Shown piece by piece: positions 6,435-15,521 of a DNA stretch of 34,762 bases. The notes under the pieces were generated by a model. It saw only the letters and a program-made list of their open reading frames with translations. It did not search any database and was not told the DNA's origin. The translations under genes and the position numbers were made by a program. Position 1 is the stretch's first letter. Every line of letters begins with the position of its first letter. Where the stretch lies: contig NZ_JAERMU010000031.1 of the NCBI RefSeq assembly GCF_016756775.1, forward strand, positions 1 to 34,762, written 5' to 3'. The stretch is from Dryocola clanedunensis subsp. sulfonylureivorans (GTDB lineage Bacteria > Pseudomonadota > Gammaproteobacteria > Enterobacterales > Enterobacteriaceae).

Positions 6435-7592
6435 TTGCCGAAAATCCATAATCGCGTCCTGCTGCTGCTGGTGATTTTGCTGGTGGCGGCGAGCGCTGCT
6501 TTACCTTTTATCAATTATGCGGCCAACCGGCTGGTTTCCGGTGAGCCCATGGCCCTGCGCCAGCTTCCGGGCCACGCGCTAATCCTGCTGCTTACCCCCA
6601 CGCTGATTCTGGCTCTCCTCACTTTTCTCCCTACTCGCAAACGCTCCCTCGCGCTGACGCTGCTGGTTGGCGAGGCGATGTTTATTGGGGCTCTGGTGCT
6701 GATGGGGAAAACCGCGACGAATTTTGCCGAGCAGGGGAGCAGTCTGGCGCGAACCTCACCGGGCAGCGGGCTTTGGCTGTCGCTGGCGCTGTGCCTGCTG
6801 CTTTGTGCGGATGCTATTAACCGTCTCACGCCGAAAGCGCTCTGGCGGCTGCTGTTGAATCTGCAAATCTGGATTGTGCCGGTGGCCCTGTTGCTCAGCG
6901 GCTTTTTTGCTGACCTCTCGCTGCTGAAAGAGTATGCCAACCGGCAGGATGTGTTTGATGATGCGCTGAGCCGCCACCTGGCCCTGCTTGTTGGCACGCT
7001 GGTCCCGGCGCTGCTGATTGGCGTGCCGCTCGGCGTGCTCTGCTATCAGCGTCCAACGTGGCAGTCATCGGTATTCTCTGTGCTTAACGTGATTCAGACG
7101 GTGCCGTCGGTGGCGCTTTTTGGCTTGCTGATAGCGCCGCTGGCCGGGCTGGCGAAAAGTTTTCCCTGGCTGAAAGACATTGGCGTCAGCGGCATTGGCG
7201 TCACGCCCGCACTGATTGCCCTGGTGCTTTACGCGCTGTTGCCGCTGGTGCGCGGCGTGGTAGCCGGGTTGCAACACGTGCCGCGAAATGTCGTTGAAAG
7301 TGCCGAAGGTATGGGCATGTCGCGGCGGCAAATTTTCTGGCGTGCCGAAGTGCCGCTTGCCATGCCCGTCCTGCTGCGCAGCCTGCGCGTTGTCTGCGTG
7401 CAGACCATCGGCATGGCGGTGATAGCCGCACTCATTGGCGCGGGCGGATTCGGCGCCATTATCTTCCAGGGGCTGCTCAGCAGCGCGCTGGATCTGGTGC
7501 TGCTCGGTGTGATCCCGGTCATTGCCCTTGCCGTCCTGCTGGACGCGCTGTTTAAACTTGTTATTTCATTGCTGGAGGCAAAACAGCCATGA
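6435..7592 (+). CDS. yehY: Osmoprotectant ABC transporter permease YehY
   Basis: The 385 residues equal the K-12 YehY length. The start is a TTG codon at 6435 with AGGA seven bases upstream; no ATG gives a full-length product. The N-terminal third has several hydrophobic segments, followed by the BPD-permease domain with the EAA-loop region around [24 protein letters not shown]. It forms the inner-membrane channel with YehW. It overlaps yehX by four bases (ATGA), indicating translational coupling. Confidence 0.94.
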   Translation: MPKIHNRVLLLLVILLVAASAALPFINYAANRLVSGEPMALRQLPGHALILLLTPTLILALLTFLPTRKRSLALTLLVGEAMFIGALVLMGKTATNFAEQGSSLARTSPGSGLWLSLALCLLLCADAINRLTPKALWRLLLNLQIWIVPVALLLSGFFADLSLLKEYANRQDVFDDALSRHLALLVGTLVPALLIGVPLGVLCYQRPTWQSSVFSVLNVIQTVPSVALFGLLIAPLAGLAKSFPWLKDIGVSGIGVTPALIALVLYALLPLVRGVVAGLQHVPRNVVESAEGMGMSRRQIFWRAEVPLAMPVLLRSLRVVCVQTIGMAVIAALIGAGGFGAIIFQGLLSSALDLVLLGVIPVIALAVLLDALFKLVISLLEAKQP

Positions 7593-8533
7593 TCGAATTT
7601 GACCATGTCAGTAAATACTTCCAGGGGGAAGCGGCGGTAAGAGATCTGTCGCTCAATATCCAGGAAGGTCAGTTTACGGTGCTGATTGGCACCTCCGGCT
7701 CCGGTAAATCCACCACGCTGAAAATGATCAACCGGCTGGTGGAGCACGACGAAGGGCGCATCCGCTTTGCCGGGGAGGAAATCCGTAACTTTGATGTGAA
7801 GGCACTGCGCCGCAGGATGGGTTATGCGATCCAGTCTATTGGTCTGTTTCCGCACTGGACCGTAGCGCAGAACATCGCCACCGTCCCGCAGCTACTGAAA
7901 TGGCCGAAGGCAAAGATCGATGCGCGCATTGACGAGCTTCTGGTTTTGCTTGGCCTGGATGCCGGCCAGTTTCGCGACCGCTATCCGCACCAGCTGTCCG
8001 GTGGGCAGCAACAGCGTGTAGGCGTCGCGCGTGCGCTGGCGGCGGATCCGGAAGTGCTGCTGATGGATGAACCCTTCGGCGCGCTGGATCCTGTGACCCG
8101 GGCGGCGCTCCAGCAGGAGATAAGCCGTATTCACGATCTGCTGGGCCGCACCATCGTGCTGGTGACGCACGATATCGAAGAGGCGCTGCGGCTGGCGGAC
8201 AGAATTGTGTTGATGGACGCAGGCCAGGTGGTACAGCAGGGGACGCCGATGGAGCTGCTGACCAACCCGGTAAACGATTTCGCCCGTGACTTCTTTGGCC
8301 GCAGCGAGCTTGGTCTGCGCCTGCTGTCGCTGCGCCAGGTGGCGAACAGCGTACGGTCTGACGAACACATTGTCGGCGAACCTATTGCGGCGGATCTTAG
8401 CCTGCGAGAAGCGCTGTCTCTGTTTGTCGACAGGCAGTGCGAGCAGCTGCCTGTGGTGGATGCAAAGGGCGTTCATTGCGGCGTGCTGCACTTCAGCGAT
8501 CTGGTGCGAGGTGAACATGCGTCTGGTTCGTGA
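7589..8533 (+). CDS. yehX: Osmoprotectant ABC transporter ATP-binding protein YehX
   Basis: The 314-residue cytoplasmic ATPase has Walker [10 protein letters not shown] (34-42), signature [15 protein letters not shown], Walker B VLLMDEP with the D-loop ALDP, and the switch histidine in VTHD. A C-terminal extension beyond residue 240 resembles the CBS-type regulatory domain of ProV/OpuAA-like ATPases. It energises uptake through YehY and YehW. It overlaps yehY by 4 bases and yehW by 17 bases. Confidence 0.95.
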   Translation: MIEFDHVSKYFQGEAAVRDLSLNIQEGQFTVLIGTSGSGKSTTLKMINRLVEHDEGRIRFAGEEIRNFDVKALRRRMGYAIQSIGLFPHWTVAQNIATVPQLLKWPKAKIDARIDELLVLLGLDAGQFRDRYPHQLSGGQQQRVGVARALAADPEVLLMDEPFGALDPVTRAALQQEISRIHDLLGRTIVLVTHDIEEALRLADRIVLMDAGQVVQQGTPMELLTNPVNDFARDFFGRSELGLRLLSLRQVANSVRSDEHIVGEPIAADLSLREALSLFVDRQCEQLPVVDAKGVHCGVLHFSDLVRGEHASGS

Positions 8534-9248
8534 TCCGTTGCTGTGGCTGATTGCCCTGTTTATCGCGCTTCTCTATACGATGCCGCATACCGAAGGCCTG
8601 TTCAGCTGGCTTTTTCCCGAGCTTGTAAGGCCGGTGTATCAGCAGGAGAGCTTCAGTGCGCTGGCGCTTGCGCACCTCACGCTGGTGGGCATCTCCAGCG
8701 TGGTTGCCATTGTCATTGGTATGGGATTGGGCATCGCCGTGACGCGCCCGTGGGGGCTGGAGTTTCGCTCACTGGTGGAGACCATTACCGCCGCGGGGCA
8801 GACGTTTCCACCGGTCGCGGTGCTGGCAATTGCCGTGCCGGTGATGGGGTTTGGCCAGCAGCCCGCGATTATTGCGCTGGTGCTGTACGGCCTGTTGCCT
8901 GTCGTACAGGGCACACTCGCGGGGATTGGTGCGGTGCCAGAAGCCACCAGAGAAATTGCTTTTGGCGCAGGGATGAGCCGCTGGCAGGTGTTGCGAAAAG
9001 TTGAACTACCGCTGGCCGCACCGGTGATTCTGGCGGGAATCCGGACATCGGTCATTATTAATATTGGCACGGCGACCATTGCTTCAACGGTGGGGGCCAA
9101 CACGCTGGGTTCACCGATCATCATCGGGCTAAGCGGCTTTAACACCGCCTACGTGATTCAGGGGGCCATCCTGGTGGCGCTGGCGGCGATCGTTACCGAC
9201 CGCCTCTTTGAACGCCTGCAAAGCTACATTACCCGTTATGCAAAATAA
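8517..9248 (+). CDS. yehW: Osmoprotectant ABC transporter permease YehW
   Basis: Starting at the ATG at 8517 gives 243 residues, the K-12 YehW length. That start lies inside the end of yehX, with GAGGTGAAC as RBS. An in-frame extension upstream to 8286 is only yehX sequence in another frame. The protein is a BPD-type permease with about six membrane segments and the EAA loop [28 protein letters not shown]. Its last 20 bases overlap, on the opposite strand, the last 20 bases of yohO. Confidence 0.95.
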   Translation: MRLVRDPLLWLIALFIALLYTMPHTEGLFSWLFPELVRPVYQQESFSALALAHLTLVGISSVVAIVIGMGLGIAVTRPWGLEFRSLVETITAAGQTFPPVAVLAIAVPVMGFGQQPAIIALVLYGLLPVVQGTLAGIGAVPEATREIAFGAGMSRWQVLRKVELPLAAPVILAGIRTSVIINIGTATIASTVGANTLGSPIIIGLSGFNTAYVIQGAILVALAAIVTDRLFERLQSYITRYAK

Positions 9249-9336
9249 CGATGTAGCCCATCAGCATTACGCCGCCAATTCCGCCGATGGCCATGACCAG
9301 CATGCCGCTGACGAGGGCAATTTTAGACAATTTCAT
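9229..9336 (-). CDS. yohO: Small membrane protein YohO
   Basis: The 35-codon gene encodes [12 protein letters not shown]... ending VILHNG, with one hydrophobic segment containing the GGIGGVML core seen in K-12 YohO (also 35 residues). The gene lies between yehW and mlrA in the K-12 order. A GGGAGAG RBS sits just upstream of the ATG at 9336. Its TAA at 9229-9231 lies inside yehW, so the two genes converge and overlap tail to tail by 20 bases. It is predicted to be a single-pass inner-membrane protein; its function is unknown. Confidence 0.88.
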   Translation of the reverse strand: MKLSKIALVSGMLVMAIGGIGGVMLMGYIVILHNG

Positions 9337-9395
9337 TTTTCTCTCCCTATGTTACGGAAGGGATTATAAGTCGAAGCCGGCTTGTTAATGAACCT

Positions 9396-10163
9396 TTAAA
9401 TGTCCTGAATGATACGGGCGGGGTCACGACCGCTGGCGTTTAGCGGGAAAACAGGCAGCCCCTCGCAGCGCCATTGCTCCAGCTGGGCGAGCTGCTGGTG
9501 GCTTGGCGCATCCCCGCACCAGACCAGAATCGTCTGCCGGGGAAAGAGTTCAGGCCGCACGCTGGTCAGCGGCTGCGCCAGCACGTCAACGCGCCAGCCC
9601 TGCTGAATCGCCATCCACGCCGCCATCCACAGACGTGTCGTGTCCTGGGTATTCCAGCCGATCAGCAGCGCATCTTTGCCGCTATGTTTGCGGGCGGACG
9701 CCAGGCAAAGCGCAATATAGTTAATCAGTGCGCCATCGAGCAGGCTTAGTAAGGTGTTGAGGGTGACCTGCTGACATTGCAGGCGGCGGCGAAGCGGGGT
9801 GTAGAGCTGCATCACGAGCGTTTCGGCGGGGTAGTCTCGTCCGACATCGGCCATCCAGGCCCGCAGCCTGTTCGGGTTGCCGCATTGCAGATAGTGCAGC
9901 AGCGTCTCCTGACGCTCTCGCCAGCCGGTTTCCAGATCCATCTCTTCGCCGCAGAGCAATGCTTTCACCTTGCTGACCTGCACGCCGTTTTCTATCCAGC
10001 GTTTGATCTCACGAATGCGATCGATGTCGGCGTCGTCAAACAGCCGGTGCCCGCCGTCGGTGCGCTGTGGTTTCAGAAGTCCGTAGCGCCTTTGCCAGGC
10101 ACGTAACGTCACGGGATTGATGTCGCAAAGCACAGCTACTTCACCAATGGTATAAAGCGCCAT
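9396..10163 (-). CDS. mlrA: MerR-family transcriptional regulator MlrA
   Basis: The 255-residue protein (K-12 MlrA is 243) has an N-terminal MerR winged helix: YTIGEVAVLCDINPVTLRAWQRRYGLLKPQRTDGGHRLF, then a dimerisation helix. The C-terminal domain resembles a cobalamin-binding fold, but I see no DxHxxG cobalamin motif. In K-12 it activates csgD, and so curli and biofilm formation, under RpoS and cyclic-di-GMP control. The start at 10163 has GGGGACAAC upstream. It is followed by yohO on the same strand. Confidence 0.93.
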   Translation of the reverse strand: MALYTIGEVAVLCDINPVTLRAWQRRYGLLKPQRTDGGHRLFDDADIDRIREIKRWIENGVQVSKVKALLCGEEMDLETGWRERQETLLHYLQCGNPNRLRAWMADVGRDYPAETLVMQLYTPLRRRLQCQQVTLNTLLSLLDGALINYIALCLASARKHSGKDALLIGWNTQDTTRLWMAAWMAIQQGWRVDVLAQPLTSVRPELFPRQTILVWCGDAPSHQQLAQLEQWRCEGLPVFPLNASGRDPARIIQDI

Positions 10164-10279
10164 GTTGTCCCCAAAGCCAGTCCGGGAAGTCCCCGTATAA
10201 CTGTAGACAGTGCGAAGGACTCTGGGAAATTTTACTGATTTATTTCTGTGGCGGAGAAGGCGGATGACACAGTTAAGGT

Positions 10280-10313
10280 GTAGGGCGGATAAGCCTGCGC
10301 CATCCGCCGCTAC
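10280..10313. repeat. REP palindrome between mlrA and roxA
   Basis: GTAGGGCGGAT (10280-10290) pairs with ATCCGCCGCTAC (10302-10313) around AAGCCTGCGCC. Read on the minus strand it contains TATCCGCC-CT-ACAC, which matches the target predicted for the left-edge IS (TATCCGCC-CT-ACG) at the first 12 bases. It is therefore an intact, unoccupied candidate site. Confidence 0.8.
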
Positions 10314-10324
10314 GGTGTCGCATA

Positions 10325-11449
10325 TTAATCTTCGAAGTACCAGTAACCCTGATTCACCAGCTCGGTCAGCACCTCAATAAACTCTTCGTCCTGCAGCGCA
10401 TCGCCCAGCTCACTTTTTCCGACCGTGGTGTAGCGGCACAGAACATCTGCGGCTTTAGCGTTTTTTGTATTCAGCGGTTCGCTGTTCACGAAGAAACGCT
10501 CGCCGACGTTGAGCACGCGCAGGCCGCTCAGGCGTGTCAGGGAGTCGCCCTGCATCAGCGCATCAAGGATCTCGCTTTGTTCATAGGCTGGCTCTGCTGG
10601 GGCAATGTCCAGTTCGTGGCGAGGCGTTGTGGCAAAGCGGCCAAACCACTGTTTGAAATCTTCCGGCTGGTTGAGCATCTCCACCATCATGCCGCGCAGG
10701 CGATCCAGCTCGTACTCTTCCACTTTGCCCGGGTGCTCGCGCAGCGTCAGATCCGCATCGCTGTAGTGCTCGCCGCCCAGATCGTTCTCCAGCGCGTAGT
10801 CCGCAAAGCTGCTCACCAGATCGCGGCCGTTCGGCCCACGGAAACCGACGGAATAGTTGAGGGCGGTTTCGTGCGTGAAGCCATCGTGCGGGAAGCCCGG
10901 CGGAATATAGAGAATATCGCCCGGCTCGAGATCTTCATCGATGATTGGCGTAAACGGATCGACGTGCAGCAGGGCTGGATGCGGACAGAACTGACGCATT
11001 GGCAGCTTGTCGCCTACGCGCCAGCGGCGGCTTCCCATGCCCTGAATAATAAAGACGTCGTACTGATCGATATGCGGCCCAACGCCGCCGCCCGGTACGG
11101 AGAAAGAGATCATCAGATCGTCGAGACGCCAGTCTGGCAGCACGCGGAACGGACGCACCAGCTCGGCGGAAGGCTCGTGCCAGTGGTTGACGGCCTGCGC
11201 CAGCAAAGACCAGCCGGTCTCGCCCAGGTTATCAAAATCTTCAAACGGACCGTTGCTGGCGTGCCACTGTCCGTCTTCGGTATGGCTGACCAGGCGACTG
11301 TCCACTTCTGGCTCCATCGCCAGACCCGCCAGCTCGTCCGGGGTAATAGGATCGATAAAATTCGGGAACGCATTTTTCAGGACAACCGGCTGTTTTTGCC
11401 AGTATTTTTCCATGAATTCTTGCCAGTCAAACGTCAGTTGATAAGCCAT
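10325..11449 (-). CDS. roxA: 50S ribosomal protein L16 arginine 3-hydroxylase
   Basis: The product is an Fe(II)/2-oxoglutarate JmjC-type oxygenase (YcfD/RoxA) that hydroxylates an arginine of ribosomal protein L16. The internal ATG at 11449 gives 374 residues starting MAYQLTFDW, matching K-12 YcfD (373, MEYQLTLNW); an in-frame start 23 codons upstream adds unconserved sequence. The iron ligands are visible as His126-x-Asp128 (PHIDQYD) and His188 (PPGFPHDGF). A C-terminal winged-helix domain follows. In K-12 the gene adjoins phoQ, so its position between mlrA and dinG marks a synteny break. Confidence 0.92.
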   Translation of the reverse strand: MAYQLTFDWQEFMEKYWQKQPVVLKNAFPNFIDPITPDELAGLAMEPEVDSRLVSHTEDGQWHASNGPFEDFDNLGETGWSLLAQAVNHWHEPSAELVRPFRVLPDWRLDDLMISFSVPGGGVGPHIDQYDVFIIQGMGSRRWRVGDKLPMRQFCPHPALLHVDPFTPIIDEDLEPGDILYIPPGFPHDGFTHETALNYSVGFRGPNGRDLVSSFADYALENDLGGEHYSDADLTLREHPGKVEEYELDRLRGMMVEMLNQPEDFKQWFGRFATTPRHELDIAPAEPAYEQSEILDALMQGDSLTRLSGLRVLNVGERFFVNSEPLNTKNAKAADVLCRYTTVGKSELGDALQDEEFIEVLTELVNQGYWYFED

Positions 11450-11585
11450 ATTTTCATACCAGTGGGAAGAGAAACGGCGGTGATTATAAAGAGCCTGGGG
11501 GTCTGGCCGCCTTGTCATTGGTCAAGGGGAAGGGGATGACATAAAAACAAAAAAGAATGCCGTCGCGGGGCGAAAAGTGGGAGAA

Positions 11586-11605
11586 TAGTGGCTGTTTATA
11601 CAGTA
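11586..11605 (+). promoter_or_regulatory. LexA box of dinG
   Basis: TAGTGGCTGTTTATACAGTA reads as GTG-N10-CAG with an AT-rich centre. From memory, the K-12 dinG operator is a similar off-consensus site around TTGGCTGTTTATACAG. It sits 13 bases before the dinG ATG, so bound LexA would cover the start region. Confidence 0.8.
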
Positions 11606-11617
11606 GAAGTGAGCGTT

Positions 11618-13774
11618 ATGGCCTTGTCCTCTGCGCAAAAAGCGCAAATCGCCGCCTGGTATAAGGCGCTACAGCAGCAGATCCCGGACTTTATTCCGCG
11701 CCTCCCACAGCGGCAGATGATTGCCGAAGTGGCGAAAACGCTGGCAGGCGATGAGGGCCGGCATCTGGCGATCGAGGCCCCCACCGGCGTGGGCAAAACC
11801 CTCTCCTACCTGATCCCCGGCATCGCCATTGCCCGGGGCGAACAAAAAACGCTGGTGGTCAGCACCGCCAACGTCGCTTTGCAGGACCAAATCTACAGCA
11901 AAGATTTACCGCTGCTGCGTAAAATTATCCCCGATCTGAAATTTACCGCCGCCTTCGGGCGCGGGCGCTACGTTTGCCCGCGCAACCTGGCCGCGCTGGC
12001 AACGGATAGCCTCGCACAGGGAGATCTGCTCGCTTTTCTTGATGACGAAATGGCGCCAGCCAGCAAAGACGAGCAGCAGCGCTGCGCAAAGCTGAAGACC
12101 GAACTGGACGGCTACAAGTGGGACGGCATTCGCGACCACAATGCCCAGGCGATTGACGACGATCTCTGGCGGCGCATGAGCACCGATAAAGCCAGCTGCC
12201 TGGGGCGCAACTGCCACTGGTATAAAGAGTGTCCGTTCTTCGTGGCGCGCCGGGAAATCGATGAAGCGGAAGTCGTCGTGGCTAACCATGCGCTGGTGAT
12301 GGCGGCCATGGAAAGTGACGCGGTGCTGCCGGAAGCCAAAAATCTGCTGCTGGTGCTCGACGAAGGGCACCACCTGCCGGACGTGGCGCGCGACGCGCTG
12401 GAGATGAGCGCGGAAATCACCCCCGGCTACAGCCGCCTTCAGCTTGACCTGTTCTCGAAGCTGGTGGAAACCTGCATGGCGCAGCTCCGCCCGAAAAGCC
12501 CGCCGCCGCTGACTTCCCCGGAACGCCTCACCAACCACTGCGACGAAGTGCACGAGCTGCTCAGCTCGTTTTGCAGCATCGTTAAGCTGTGGATGCCGGG
12601 CGAGTACGAGAGCGAACACCGCTTTGAGATGGGCGTTTTGCCCGATGAGATCATGGTTATCTGCCAGCGGCTGGCAAAATTGACTGAAGGGCTGCGCGGC
12701 CTGGCGGAAGCGCTGGTTAACGATTTAAGCGAAAAGACCGGCACCCATGACGTGGTGCGTGTCCACAGGGCACTCTTGCAGATGAACCGCGCGCTGGGTT
12801 ATTTCGAGTCCCAGAGCAAACTGTGGCGTCTCTCTGCGATGGAACAGGCCTCCGGCGCACCGGTCTCTAAATGGGTCACCCAGGACGCGCGTGAAGGGCA
12901 GACGCATCAATATTTCCACTGCGTGGGGATCCGCGTCAGCGACCAGCTTGAAAAGCTGGTGTGGCGCAATGTGCCGCACGTGATTATTACCTCCGCCACG
13001 CTGCGGTCGCTGAACAAATTTGATCGCTTGCAGGAGATGAGCGGCCTGCGCGAAAAAGCAGGGGACAGATTTATCGCCCTGGACTCGCCGTTTAATCATG
13101 TCGAGCAGGGCAAAATTGTTATCCCTCAGTTGACCGTCGAGCCAACCATGGAAAACGAGCCGCAGCATCTGGCTGAAATGGCGGCCTTCTTCCGGGCAGA
13201 GCTGGCAAAAGGCGAACACAAAGGGATGCTGGTGCTGTTCGCCAGCAATCGCGCTATGCAGCAGTTTTTAGCTCACGTGACGGATCTACGTTTAACCTTG
13301 CTGGTGCAGGGCGATCAGCCTCGTTATAAGCTGGTCGAACTGCATCGCAAACGGGTTGAAGAGGGAGGCACCAGCGTACTGGTCGGGCTGCAATCTTTCG
13401 CGGAAGGGTTAGATTTAAAGGGCGACCTGTTAAGCCAGGTGCATATCCATAAAATCGCCTTCCCGCCGGTGGACAGCCCGGTCGTCGTCACCGAAGGCGA
13501 ATGGCTGAAAAGTCTGAAGCGCTATCCGTTTGAAGTGCAGAGCCTGCCTGCCGCATCATTCAATTTGATCCAGCAGGTCGGGCGTTTAATTCGCAGCCAC
13601 GCCTGCTATGGTGAAGTGGTGATTTACGATCGCCGCCTGCTGACGAAAAACTATGGCCAGCGCCTGCTGGGCGCACTGCCGGTGTTTCAGATAAGCCAGC
13701 CGCCAGCACCGGCGGCGAAAGCGCTTACCGTCGAGCCTAAGAAAACCGTGCGGCGCAAGCGCGCGAGAAAATAA
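11618..13774 (+). CDS. dinG: ATP-dependent DNA helicase DinG
   Basis: The 718-residue XPD-like superfamily 2 helicase (5'-3') starts at the ATG at 11618 (MALSSAQKAQIAAW), matching K-12 DinG (716). An upstream GTG start would lie inside the LexA box region. Walker A is EAPTGVGKT. The four Fe-S cluster cysteines are Cys120, Cys194, Cys199 and Cys205. The DEAH-like box is LDEGHHL, and motif VI is QQVGRLIRS. It resolves R-loops and replication-transcription conflicts. SOS control is supported by the LexA box. The basic tail ends KKTVRRKRARK. ybiB follows after 16 bases. Confidence 0.97.
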   Translation: MALSSAQKAQIAAWYKALQQQIPDFIPRLPQRQMIAEVAKTLAGDEGRHLAIEAPTGVGKTLSYLIPGIAIARGEQKTLVVSTANVALQDQIYSKDLPLLRKIIPDLKFTAAFGRGRYVCPRNLAALATDSLAQGDLLAFLDDEMAPASKDEQQRCAKLKTELDGYKWDGIRDHNAQAIDDDLWRRMSTDKASCLGRNCHWYKECPFFVARREIDEAEVVVANHALVMAAMESDAVLPEAKNLLLVLDEGHHLPDVARDALEMSAEITPGYSRLQLDLFSKLVETCMAQLRPKSPPPLTSPERLTNHCDEVHELLSSFCSIVKLWMPGEYESEHRFEMGVLPDEIMVICQRLAKLTEGLRGLAEALVNDLSEKTGTHDVVRVHRALLQMNRALGYFESQSKLWRLSAMEQASGAPVSKWVTQDAREGQTHQYFHCVGIRVSDQLEKLVWRNVPHVIITSATLRSLNKFDRLQEMSGLREKAGDRFIALDSPFNHVEQGKIVIPQLTVEPTMENEPQHLAEMAAFFRAELAKGEHKGMLVLFASNRAMQQFLAHVTDLRLTLLVQGDQPRYKLVELHRKRVEEGGTSVLVGLQSFAEGLDLKGDLLSQVHIHKIAFPPVDSPVVVTEGEWLKSLKRYPFEVQSLPAASFNLIQQVGRLIRSHACYGEVVIYDRRLLTKNYGQRLLGALPVFQISQPPAPAAKALTVEPKKTVRRKRARK

Positions 13775-13790
13775 TACCAGGGGTACAGAG

Positions 13791-14756
13791 ATGGACTATC
13801 GCAAAATAATCAAAGAAGTAGGGCGCGGTAAAAATCACGCCAGGGATCTGGATTTCGACACCGCGCGCGGGTTGTACAGCCATATGCTGAAGGGTGAAGT
13901 GCCGGAGCTGGAGCTGGGCGGCGTGCTGATTGCCCTGCGTATTAAAGGCGAAGGGGAGGCGGAGATGCTCGGCTTCTATGAAGCGATGAAACAGCATCTT
14001 ATCTCTCTCACACCGCCGATGAACAAGCCGATGCCGATCGTTATCCCTTCCTATAACGGTGCGCGCAAGCAGGCGAATCTGACTCCGCTGCTGGCCATGT
14101 TGCTCAACCGTCTGGGTTACCCGGTGGTGGTGCATGGCGTCAGCCACGATCCCACCCGTATTCTGACCGAAACCATTTTTATTTTGCTTGGCATTGAGCC
14201 GACCCTCCATGCGGGTCAGGCGCAGGCGAAGCTCGAAGCCCATCATCCGGTCTATATCCCGATTAGCGCGCTCTGCCCGCCGATGGAAGATCAGCTGGCG
14301 ATGCGCTGGAGAATGGGCGTGCGCAACAGCGCGCATACTCTTGCTAAGCTCGCCACGCCGTTTGAAGAAGCCGCCGCGCTGCGTCTGGCGAGCGTCTCGC
14401 ATCCGGAATACGTCGGGAAAGTAGCGAAATTTTTCGGCGATATCGGCGGTCGCGGCCTGCTGATGCACGGCACGGAAGGTGAGGTTTACGCCAACCCTCA
14501 GCGCTGCCCGCAAATTACCCTGATTGATGACAAGGGAACGCAGGTGGTCGTGGAGCGTCAGACAGATGCCGTTGAAAATGTCATTCTGCCGGATTCGAAG
14601 GATCCTGACGTCACCGCGCGCTGGATAGAGCGCTGTGTGGCGGGTATAGAGCCTGTCCCTCAGTCGTTAAAAATCCAGATGGCCAGCTGCCTGGTAGCCA
14701 CGGGAGAAGCCCTGACGTTCGAAGAGGGGATGTCGAGGGTAGAACAAACTTTCTAG
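13791..14756 (+). CDS. ybiB: TrpD2-like nucleic-acid-binding protein YbiB
   Basis: The 321 residues (K-12 YbiB 320) have the anthranilate phosphoribosyltransferase fold: a helical N-domain (ARDLDFDTARGLYSHMLKGEVPELELGGVLIALRIKGE) and an alpha/beta C-domain. The substrate-binding signature of true TrpD is degenerate, and the orthologue is known to bind nucleic acids rather than make tryptophan. The close spacing after dinG suggests co-transcription and SOS induction. The RBS is AGGGGTACAGAG. Confidence 0.93.
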   Translation: MDYRKIIKEVGRGKNHARDLDFDTARGLYSHMLKGEVPELELGGVLIALRIKGEGEAEMLGFYEAMKQHLISLTPPMNKPMPIVIPSYNGARKQANLTPLLAMLLNRLGYPVVVHGVSHDPTRILTETIFILLGIEPTLHAGQAQAKLEAHHPVYIPISALCPPMEDQLAMRWRMGVRNSAHTLAKLATPFEEAAALRLASVSHPEYVGKVAKFFGDIGGRGLLMHGTEGEVYANPQRCPQITLIDDKGTQVVVERQTDAVENVILPDSKDPDVTARWIERCVAGIEPVPQSLKIQMASCLVATGEALTFEEGMSRVEQTF

Positions 14757-14765
14757 ATCGCAGGC

Positions 14766-14796
14766 AAAAAAAAGCCTGCGGGAGGGTCCGCAGGCT
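14766..14796 (-). terminator. Intrinsic terminator of ybiJ
   Basis: AGCCTGCGG (14773-14781) pairs with CCGCAGGCT (14788-14796) across GAGGGT. On the minus strand the stem is followed by eight T residues (14773-14766). It lies 100 bases beyond the ybiJ stop. The same hairpin is 17 bases after the ybiB stop, so it may serve both convergent genes. Confidence 0.8.
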
Positions 14797-14895
14797 GCAA
14801 TGGTATATCAAGGGTCAAACAGGGTCGAAGCAGCGCTTCAATGAGGGTAGTGGCAATACATCTCACAGGGTCAAACGAAAATCTTTGTCTACAAC

Positions 14896-15156
14896 TTAAT
14901 TGTAGATAACAGCAGTACCGCTCATTTTGCCGTTAGTGTTAGCAGAAGTGATGGAATACGCTTTTGCACCCGCCTGTTCTGCTTTAGAGGCCAGCTGTGC
15001 TTCAAGACCGTCCAGCGTCGTTGCGCCCTGGGCTGACACAACGCCAACTTTATTCAGGCTCTGAGCCTGGGACGCGCTCACTGACTGTGCTGCAAACGCA
15101 CCGAAAGAGAGAGTTGAAAGGGCGATGGCGGCTACAGCATATTTGATGGTTTTCAT
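14896..15156 (-). CDS. ybiJ: DUF1471 (YhcN/BhsA-like) small periplasmic protein YbiJ
   Basis: The 86-residue exported protein has a signal peptide (MKTIKYAVAAIALSTLSFGAFA) and then the DUF1471 core: LNKVGVVSAQGATTLDGLEAQLASKAEQAGAKAYSITSANTNGKMSGTAVIYN. It aligns best with K-12 YbiJ, which has the same length. The family contributes to stress responses, biofilm and envelope permeability; its specific role is unknown. A consensus CRP site lies about 50 bases upstream, and a strong terminator lies downstream, so it is a monocistronic unit. Confidence 0.9.
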   Translation of the reverse strand: MKTIKYAVAAIALSTLSFGAFAAQSVSASQAQSLNKVGVVSAQGATTLDGLEAQLASKAEQAGAKAYSITSANTNGKMSGTAVIYN

Positions 15157-15205
15157 CGTTAATTTCTCGCAGGTTATTCTGTTTAAGGTGACGTTGTTCC
15201 GTCGA

Positions 15206-15221
15206 TGTGATTATGGTCACA
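15206..15221. promoter_or_regulatory. CRP-binding site upstream of ybiJ
   Basis: TGTGATTATGGTCACA matches the CRP consensus halves TGTGA-N6-TCACA at every conserved base. Its centre is 57 bases before the ybiJ ATG. A class II arrangement (-41.5) would give a start point near 15172 with a weak -10 (TTAAAC, 15186-15181, minus strand). Confidence 0.65.
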
Positions 15222-15492
15222 CTTTTGAGTAGAAGATAAAATCGAAGAGAATTGATGGCGTTGTTCAAATAAATTGAACGCCTGCTAAGTTATTGAAATG
15301 TGTAATGGTTAGCATGTGAACTATCAACTTTGAGATTATCACCGCGATACCGTCGCGTTTAGCGCACCTTTTGCTAATCTTTTTTGCATCGCTGGTCGTA
15401 CCTGACAGGCAATCGCTTGCACTGAAATTGAGCTGCCAGAAAAAGCGGGGGAGGCGGCTGGTTGAATATTTTGTGCAGGGCAGTTAGGGCAG

Positions 15493-15521
15493 AAAAAACG
15501 GCTTCCAGGAGTGGAAACCGT
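15493..15521 (-). terminator. Intrinsic terminator of mcbA
   Basis: ACGGCTTCCA (15498-15507) pairs with TGGAAACCGT (15512-15521), with one mismatch, across GGAG. On the minus strand it is followed by a run of T residues (to 15493), 39 bases after the mcbA stop. Confidence 0.75.

Noticed and set aside
11450-11518. Longer roxA start 23 codons upstream
   Set aside because: The added residues are unlike the family, and the 374-residue version matches the known length and N-terminus.
10577-11539. 320-codon plus-strand frame opposite roxA
   Set aside because: Antisense shadow of a conserved gene in GC-rich DNA; no family resemblance and no promoter or RBS.
14811-14876. AGGGTCAAAC repeated at 14811-14820 and 14867-14876 with a partial copy at 14821
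   Set aside because: Only two exact copies in the ybiJ 3' region, irregular spacing and no palindromic partner; could be chance or a decayed duplication.
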